From a virus: a stretch of 64,000 bases of DNA. The notes under the pieces were generated by a model. It had not been told where the DNA came from, did not search any database, and saw only the letters and a program-made list of their open reading frames with translations. Location: positions 1 through 64,000 of IMG/VR virus record IMGVR_UViG_3300031957_002411, one strand, 5' to 3'. A program made the translations under genes and the position numbers. This document shows positions 58,724 through 64,000 of the stretch, in pieces. Position 1 is the stretch's first letter, and each line of letters opens with the position of its first letter.

Positions 58724-59396
58724 TAGAGACTTTATTGTATTTGACTTTGAAACAGGAAGTCGTAATCCTCATAAAACACAACCCACGCAAATTGCTGCTT
58801 TGGCTTTAGATGGTCGTAATCTTGCTATGAAAGGTACATTCAACAGTGAAATTAGACCTATCTTAAACGACGAAGCCGCTATTGCTGCTGGGTTAGATCC
58901 AATTGAAGACGGAGCATTAAAAGTTACAGGAAAAAATAGAAAAGATCTAGCGAAGGCTCCAACTCTAAAATCAGTTTGGAAAAAGTTTTGCACATTTGTA
59001 GATAAGTATAATTGGAAAAAAGATCCATTTTATAATCCTATACCTGTTGGATATAATATTATAGGATTTGACATGGTTATAATCAACAGGTTATGTAAAG
59101 AGTATGGACCATTTGACGATGCTAGACAACAGCAAAAAATATTTAGCAGAGTTCACAAATGTGACGTTATGGATAACATGCATATGTGGACAGAGGGTGA
59201 TCCTAGCATCAGATCTATCAGCATGGATACGTTGCGTGAACGCATGGGACTGTCGAAAGAAAATGCACATGATGCGTTGCAAGATGTTAAGGATACGACT
59301 AATATATTTATAAAGCTACTAAAGACTCATCGCGCAGTTTACCAAGAAATACAACTAGACAAGGCTTTTGCTAATGGAAACCTCTACGTTAAGTAA
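58716..59396 (+). CDS. DEDDh 3'-5' exonuclease (DnaQ-like)
   Basis: The 226-residue protein has the three DnaQ exo motifs: FIVFDFETGS (D10, E12), a middle Asp in YNIIGFDMVIINR, and AHDALQDVKDT with the His and final Asp. It can proofread. It lies between the two DnaE pieces, with starts overlapping by eight bases, so it is probably the proofreading subunit of this phage polymerase, replacing the degenerate PHP domain. Confidence 0.88.
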   Translation: MANRDFIVFDFETGSRNPHKTQPTQIAALALDGRNLAMKGTFNSEIRPILNDEAAIAAGLDPIEDGALKVTGKNRKDLAKAPTLKSVWKKFCTFVDKYNWKKDPFYNPIPVGYNIIGFDMVIINRLCKEYGPFDDARQQQKIFSRVHKCDVMDNMHMWTEGDPSIRSISMDTLRERMGLSKENAHDALQDVKDTTNIFIKLLKTHRAVYQEIQLDKAFANGNLYVK

Positions 59397-59724
59397 AGTA
59401 TGCAAGACCTGTGGTATAAAAAAGTCAAACGATGAGTTTGTAAAGGCTGATGGTCAACATCGCTCAACGAGAAACAGATGCAAAGATTGTCATAAAGCAC
59501 AAGCAAACATACGAAAGAAGTTAAGAAAAGAAAACCCACCGCCAAAAAGTGGGAAATGTCCAATATGTCAAAAGCATACAGAGGATTGGGTTTTAGATCA
59601 TTGCCATGTTAATGAAAGTTTTAGAGGATATATCTGTAGATACTGTAACTCTGGGATAGGATTGTTAGGCGACGATGTAGACGGTGTGGTCAACGCATTG
59701 AATTATTTAATTGAAAGAAGATAA
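59374..59724 (+). CDS. Endonuclease VII-like (recombination) nuclease
   Basis: The 116-residue protein has CKTCGIKKSNDEF and CKDCHK zinc-like pairs, then CPICQKHTEDWVLDHCHVNESFRGYICRYCNSGIG (pattern of T4 endonuclease VII: DH.H, RG..C..CN..G, then DD). Such enzymes resolve Holliday junctions, but free-standing copies also act as mobile nucleases. ATG 59374 has AAGG nine bases upstream. Its placement between the polymerase pieces suggests an invading gene. Confidence 0.82.
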   Translation: METSTLSKVCKTCGIKKSNDEFVKADGQHRSTRNRCKDCHKAQANIRKKLRKENPPPKSGKCPICQKHTEDWVLDHCHVNESFRGYICRYCNSGIGLLGDDVDGVVNALNYLIERR

Positions 59725-61283
59725 TGAAATACAACGACGAAAAAACTTGGCAGTTGTTTGAGGAAGGCAAAACAAAAGGTGTCTTCCAGTTAGAGAGTAA
59801 TCTTGGTAAGTCTTGGTCTAAGAAATTAGCACCAAGTAATATAGAAGAATTGTCAGCACTTATTGCGATTATTCGTCCGGGCTGTTTAAAAGCATATGTT
59901 GATGGAAAATCTATGAGCCAACATTTTATTGATCGTAAGCATGGTCGTGAAGAAGTCACGTACCTACATGAATCTCTAGAAGAAATTTTAGCACCAACGT
60001 ATGGCGTTCTTGTGTATCAAGAGCAGTCCATGCGTATTGCGCAAAAAATAGCAGGATTTGATCTACAAGAAGCAGATGAGCTTCGTAAAGCCATTGGAAA
60101 GAAAAAGGCTGACCTAATGGCTAAAGTTAAAAAGAAATTTATAGCTGGTGCAAAAAAGGTTGGTATAGTCAACAAGGAAGAAGCAGAAGAAATATTTGGA
60201 TGGATTCAAGCATCTTCTAGGTACGCATTTAACAAATCACATAGTATATCATATGCTGTTTGTTCATATTGGAGCGCGTATGAGAAAGCTCATCATCCAG
60301 AAGAATTTTTCTTATCATATTTGTACTATGCAAATGAAAAACAAGACCCACATCAAGAAGTATATGAATTATTTTCTGAGGCAAAGTTATTCGATATTCA
60401 AGCAAGAACACCAAGTCTTGCAAATTTTGATACAAAGTTTAATGCTAAAAAGGGTAAAATATATTTTGGTATAAAGGATATTAAATCACTTACAGGTAAA
60501 ACTGGAGACAGAGTTGTTGACTCAGTAAAAGAAGTAGAAGAAGAACTAGGAAAACCAATGACTAAGTTCACATGGGTTGAAATACTCTTGTTCTTTGCTC
60601 CCAAAATTACTTCAACAGCTTTTAAAGCGCTTGCTTCTATAGGATTTTTTAGGGACTTTAAGGATAAAATATCTAGAAATAAAGCTCTATACGACTATGA
60701 TATATACAGATTACTAACCAAGGCAGAGCAAAAATGGATACAAACAAATTACCAAACAAAGAAATGGAAAACTTTTATAGCCTGCTTAGAGGATTTAGCA
60801 CCAACAAAAAAGAATGGTGGTGGAACCCACAAAATCGAAAGATCGCAAGCTGTTGAGAATGAGATACAGTTATTACTAGACCCTCCATACGCCTTAGATG
60901 ACGACCCAAACTGGATTATAGATCAAGAAACTAGATTTCTAGGATGCCCAGTATCAATGACTAAGGTAGAGGTTGCAGATACTTCAGCAGCTAATACCAC
61001 TTGCAAAGATATCATAAATGGTAAGAAAGGCAAAGATATATGTGTAGTGGGCAACATTCAAAGAATGGCAGACTATACTATCAGCAAGGGTGACTCAAAG
61101 GGGAAGCTCATGTCATTTCTAACCATAGAGGATGACACATGCATTTTAGATAGTGTTGTAGTATTTCCAAAAATTAGACAGAAATATAAATATATATTAT
61201 ACGAAGGTAATAATCTGATATTTTGCGGCTCTGTTGCCAAACACGAAACATCTCTAATAGTCGATAAAATTTATGAAATTTAA
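59724..61283 (+). CDS. dnaE: DNA polymerase III alpha (DnaE), C-terminal piece
   Basis: The 519-residue protein begins with WQLFEEGKTKGVFQLESNLGKSW and IEELSALIAIIRPGCL, exactly where DnaE continues after D555-equivalent. It goes on with LVYQEQSMRIAQKIAGF, ASSRYAFNKSHSISYAVCSYWSAYEKAHHPEEFF (fingers), then the helix-hairpin-helix and beta-binding region and an OB-fold part (KDICVVGNIQRMADYTISKGDSKGKLM). Together with the first piece it makes a full polymerase (about 1040 residues). TAATG overlap with the nuclease. Confidence 0.9.
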   Translation: MKYNDEKTWQLFEEGKTKGVFQLESNLGKSWSKKLAPSNIEELSALIAIIRPGCLKAYVDGKSMSQHFIDRKHGREEVTYLHESLEEILAPTYGVLVYQEQSMRIAQKIAGFDLQEADELRKAIGKKKADLMAKVKKKFIAGAKKVGIVNKEEAEEIFGWIQASSRYAFNKSHSISYAVCSYWSAYEKAHHPEEFFLSYLYYANEKQDPHQEVYELFSEAKLFDIQARTPSLANFDTKFNAKKGKIYFGIKDIKSLTGKTGDRVVDSVKEVEEELGKPMTKFTWVEILLFFAPKITSTAFKALASIGFFRDFKDKISRNKALYDYDIYRLLTKAEQKWIQTNYQTKKWKTFIACLEDLAPTKKNGGGTHKIERSQAVENEIQLLLDPPYALDDDPNWIIDQETRFLGCPVSMTKVEVADTSAANTTCKDIINGKKGKDICVVGNIQRMADYTISKGDSKGKLMSFLTIEDDTCILDSVVVFPKIRQKYKYILYEGNNLIFCGSVAKHETSLIVDKIYEI

Positions 61284-61330
61284 TTGGTTTTTTTAACTGT
61301 ACAAGCTAATATACTAAGATAGGAGAGAAT

Positions 61331-61648
61331 ATGAACAATTGTTGTTTTACTGGATACCTTGTAGAAAACCCTAGAACGTCAGTGGTCGGAGATGTCGTAC
61401 TAGCTGAGTTTACTGTGGTCGTATATAATTATAGAAGAACAAAAAGCACTGGAGAAAAGAGTAGGATACCCACTTACTTAAATTGCGAAGCTTGGCACAC
61501 AGGCGCTGAAACTATCGAAAGATTTGCAACAGAAGGAACAAAAATTACAATAAACGCTTCAGCAAAAAATAGATCTAAAGATGATGAGTCTGTTGTTTTC
61601 AGAATAAACGAATTTGACATATGCAGTCAAGACTATAACGAAGAATAG
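61331..61648 (+). CDS. ssb: Second SSB-like OB-fold protein
   Basis: The 105-residue protein has NCCFTGYLVENPRTSVV, LAEFTVVVYNYRRT, PTYLNCEAWHTGAETIERFATEGTKITINASAKNRS, the SSB strand pattern. It is less typical than the copy at 19598 and has an acidic tail (QDYNEE). It sits right after the polymerase pieces. A weak TATACT box (61310-61315) and AGGAGAGA precede it. Confidence 0.75.
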   Translation: MNNCCFTGYLVENPRTSVVGDVVLAEFTVVVYNYRRTKSTGEKSRIPTYLNCEAWHTGAETIERFATEGTKITINASAKNRSKDDESVVFRINEFDICSQDYNEE

Positions 61649-61654
61649 GACAAG

Positions 61655-63301
61655 ATGAGAAAGAAAAGAATATTATTCTGCACAGAGGCGACATTTCTAA
61701 ACACTGGCTATGCCACCTACACTAGAGAAATGCTTAAGTACTTACACAGTACAGATAAATATGAGTTGGCAGAATTAGCAGCTTACGGAGAACCAAATGA
61801 TCAAAGAGCAAAGGGCATACCTTGGAAATTTTATGGAATTATGCCAACAAATAATGCAGAGACAAATGAATACAATGCTAAACCCACTAACCAGTTTGGT
61901 GAATTTAGATTTGAAGAAATATGTTTAGATTTTAAACCAGATATTGTCTGTGACATCAGGGACTTTTGGATGCTTGACTTTGCAGAAAGGTCTCCATACC
62001 GCAAGTTTTTTAAATGGTGTATCATGCCAACAGTTGATGCAAGACCACAGGCTAGACAGTGGATTGCAACATACTCTTCAGCAGACGCTTGTTTAACATA
62101 TTCCGATTGGGCTGGGGATGTACTTAAACAACAAGCTGGAGATCATATCAATTATTTAGGTTCAGCCCCACCTTCTGCACATCCAGCATATGAACCTAAA
62201 GACAAAATTGCACTACGGAAAGCTTTTGGTATAAATGAAAATGCTAAAATCATTGGCACAGTTATGCGCAATCAACGTAGAAAATTATACCCAGATTTAT
62301 TTAAAGCATTTAGATTACTATTAGACAGTGTAGATAATCCAGAAGAATATTTCTTATATTGTCATACAAGCTATCCAGATCTTGGGTGGGAACTACCAGA
62401 ATTGATACAAGAAAACAACATCGCCTCTCACGTTTTATTTACATATGTTTGTAGAGAAACGCAACAGCCTTTTGCATCTTTGTTTAGAGGTGCTTCTGCT
62501 CAATCTCCCTATACTGGTAAATGGGGATCAACACTATCTAATGTGAGACAAGGCTTAAGTTATGAACATTTAGCAAGTGTAATTAATTTATTTGATTTAT
62601 ATGTTCAGTATGCAAATTGTGAAGGTTTTGGATTACCGCAAGTAGAAGCAGCAGCATGTGCAGTGCCAGTAATGGGTACTGATTACTCTGCTATGGAAAG
62701 TGTTCTCAGGCAACTGGATGGTACGCCCATTAAACCCAAAGCGCTCTATAAAGAGCTAGAAACTGGTTGTCTGAGAGCCGTTCCAGATAATGAACTGGCA
62801 GCAAAATTGTTTAAAGAATTTTTTGAATTACCAAAAACTGTTAGATCTAAAAAAGGTTTTGATACTAGACAGAAATTTTTAGATCTTTTTCAATGGGATA
62901 AATCTGGCAAAGTGTGGGAAAGCTATTTTGATAGTGTAGAAATTAGACCTGATACTGAGACTTGGCTATCGCCAGTTGACATACAAAATCCAGAACCAAA
63001 ACCAACTATATCACCAGAAACTAAGCACAATGATTTAGCACAATGGCTAATTGTAAATGTTCTAAAAGAACCAGATAAAATTGGAAAGTATTTAGAATCT
63101 AGATTAACAAGAGATTTAATGTATGAATGTATGTCTGCATCAACAGCTGGTATGTACTTTAATGAATTTTCTGCTGCTTTTGACGGAAAGAATCAAAGAC
63201 ATCCATTTAATTTTGACATTGCTTATAATGAGATGGCTAACATACGTTTAAGAAAAAACAAATGGGAACAAAAAAGAGCGGAGGTATTTGGGATAGAATG
63301 A
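61655..63301 (+). CDS. GT-B glycosyltransferase (family 4-like), long
   Basis: The 548-residue protein has a GT-B fold: an N-terminal domain (CTEATFLNTGYATYTREML), a linker with GTVMRNQRRKLYPDLFKAF (about 209-227) and EGFGLPQVEAAACAVPVMGTD (about 327-347), the EX7E donor site. A C-terminal extension of about 130 residues follows. Sugar donor unknown. ATGA overlap links it to the last gene. Confidence 0.82.
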   Translation: MRKKRILFCTEATFLNTGYATYTREMLKYLHSTDKYELAELAAYGEPNDQRAKGIPWKFYGIMPTNNAETNEYNAKPTNQFGEFRFEEICLDFKPDIVCDIRDFWMLDFAERSPYRKFFKWCIMPTVDARPQARQWIATYSSADACLTYSDWAGDVLKQQAGDHINYLGSAPPSAHPAYEPKDKIALRKAFGINENAKIIGTVMRNQRRKLYPDLFKAFRLLLDSVDNPEEYFLYCHTSYPDLGWELPELIQENNIASHVLFTYVCRETQQPFASLFRGASAQSPYTGKWGSTLSNVRQGLSYEHLASVINLFDLYVQYANCEGFGLPQVEAAACAVPVMGTDYSAMESVLRQLDGTPIKPKALYKELETGCLRAVPDNELAAKLFKEFFELPKTVRSKKGFDTRQKFLDLFQWDKSGKVWESYFDSVEIRPDTETWLSPVDIQNPEPKPTISPETKHNDLAQWLIVNVLKEPDKIGKYLESRLTRDLMYECMSASTAGMYFNEFSAAFDGKNQRHPFNFDIAYNEMANIRLRKNKWEQKRAEVFGIE

Positions 63302-64000
63302 AAGTTTTATACATAGGACATTTTAGAGAGGCTGGTGGTTGGTCTAATGCTGCTATAGATTTTGCATTAGCGTTAGATAAAGTTGGTGTTGACGTTGTTT
63401 GTAGAGATATAAAATTAACTGACAAACAATCTGAACTACCAGATAGAATAAAAGAATTAGAACAAAAAACATTAGACAATGTAGATTATTGTATTCAAAA
63501 TGTTTTACCACACCATCTTGTAGCAACGGACAAATTTAAAAAGAATATTGCGTATTTTTTTAGTGAGACAGCATCCATAACTAGCTCTTGGATAGACAAT
63601 CTAAATTTGATGGACGCAGTGTGGGTTCCTAATGAAACTAATCGTGATGCATTACTTGACAGTAAAATTGAAACTAATGTAGATGTCATACCTGTGCCAT
63701 GTGATCTATCTAAATTTGCAAAACAATATGATAAATTAGACATGTTAGAGGTAAATGATCAATTTAAATTTTATACAATGTGTGATTTAAATAGTCGCAA
63801 AAATATAGAATCTATCATAAAGTGTTTTCACAGTGAGTTTTGCAATGGAGAACAAGTAGCATTAGTTTTAAAGATTAATAAATATGGATTGTCTCCAGAT
63901 CAAGTAGGATTAGAATTTGAAAATATATCAAAAAATATAAAGGAACGAATGAGAATCGGCCCTGTTTCAAGTCTTGCAAAAGAAGTTATCATACCTACTT
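63298..64000 (+). CDS. Glycosyltransferase, partial (cut at window end)
   Basis: An open frame from ATG 63298 runs off the right edge (234 residues seen). It starts VLYIGHFREAGGWSNAAIDFALAL, has IPVPCDLSKFAKQYDKL and FYTMCDLNSRKNIESIIKCF, a GT4-like start and first part of the second domain. ATGA overlap with the previous gene. The C-terminal half, including the donor EX7E motif, is outside the window. Confidence 0.8.
   Translation, partial: MKVLYIGHFREAGGWSNAAIDFALALDKVGVDVVCRDIKLTDKQSELPDRIKELEQKTLDNVDYCIQNVLPHHLVATDKFKKNIAYFFSETASITSSWIDNLNLMDAVWVPNETNRDALLDSKIETNVDVIPVPCDLSKFAKQYDKLDMLEVNDQFKFYTMCDLNSRKNIESIIKCFHSEFCNGEQVALVLKINKYGLSPDQVGLEFENISKNIKERMRIGPVSSLAKEVIIPT

Noticed and set aside
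58690-59750. Split intein or intron at the DnaE break
   Set aside because: The ends of the two pieces lack intein motifs, and the gap is filled by two separate genes with their own starts; no group I intron core is seen.

Overview
The window looks like part of a large, AT-rich (by eye about one third G+C) genome of a lytic tailed dsDNA phage. Every gene I accept lies on the + strand, most start codons touch or overlap the previous stop codon (ATGA, TAATG), and there are almost no gaps. Replication and nucleotide genes are phage-like: RecA, DnaB-type helicase, DnaG-type primase, PhoH, dNMP kinase, dUTPase, ThyX, B12-dependent ribonucleotide reductase, two SSBs and a split DnaE-type polymerase. 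Fibre genes, an rIIB homologue and a sigma-like protein are also present. I see no terminase, portal or capsid gene, no integrase and no minus-strand gene. The host is not stated by the sequence. A cytochrome-DUF1549-DUF1553 protein next to a DUF1501 protein is typical of Planctomycetes and relatives, so a host in the Planctomycetes/Verrucomicrobia group is my inference.

Layout. 1-0.5 kb: a gene end, two small membrane proteins and tRNA-Arg(UCU). 0.6-4.9 kb: a cassette of exported proteins (thioredoxin-like, cytochrome/DUF1549/DUF1553, Tat-exported DUF1501) closed by a tmRNA gene. 4.9-14.6 kb: glycan island 1 (two FkbM methyltransferases, glycosyltransferases, GDP-fucose synthase, UDP-GlcNAc 2-epimerase, aminotransferase, sialyltransferase-like and fucosyltransferase-like proteins). 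14.6-23.4 kb: HNH nuclease, exported trypsin-like protease, thyX, rIIB, dCMP deaminase, ssb, small proteins and a sigma-like gene, with three good promoters and two good terminators. 23.4-29.9 kb: virion and membrane proteins (acidic Gly/Ala-rich protein, PAS membrane protein, holin-like protein, papain-like protease, two fibres, tandem mini-genes, a run of membrane proteins). 29.9-42.2 kb: nucleotide and replication module. 42.2-57.1 kb: glycan island 2, beginning with a glycosyltransferase, probable virion-associated proteins and a PAP2 phosphatase, then nonulosonate/Kdo-type and dTDP-deoxysugar genes. 57.2-61.6 kb: DnaE in two pieces, separated by a DEDDh exonuclease and an endonuclease VII-like gene, then a second ssb. 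61.7-64 kb: two more glycosyltransferases, the last cut by the window edge.

How the parts fit. The phage appears to make its own dNTPs and replication machinery and to carry an unusually large activated-sugar pathway. This could coat the virion, decorate fibres or remodel the host surface. Several proteins carry export signals (thioredoxin-like, cytochrome-type, DUF1501, trypsin-like), which suggests active changes to the cell envelope. Apart from the tmRNA gene itself, no stretch longer than about 130 bases lacks a gene.
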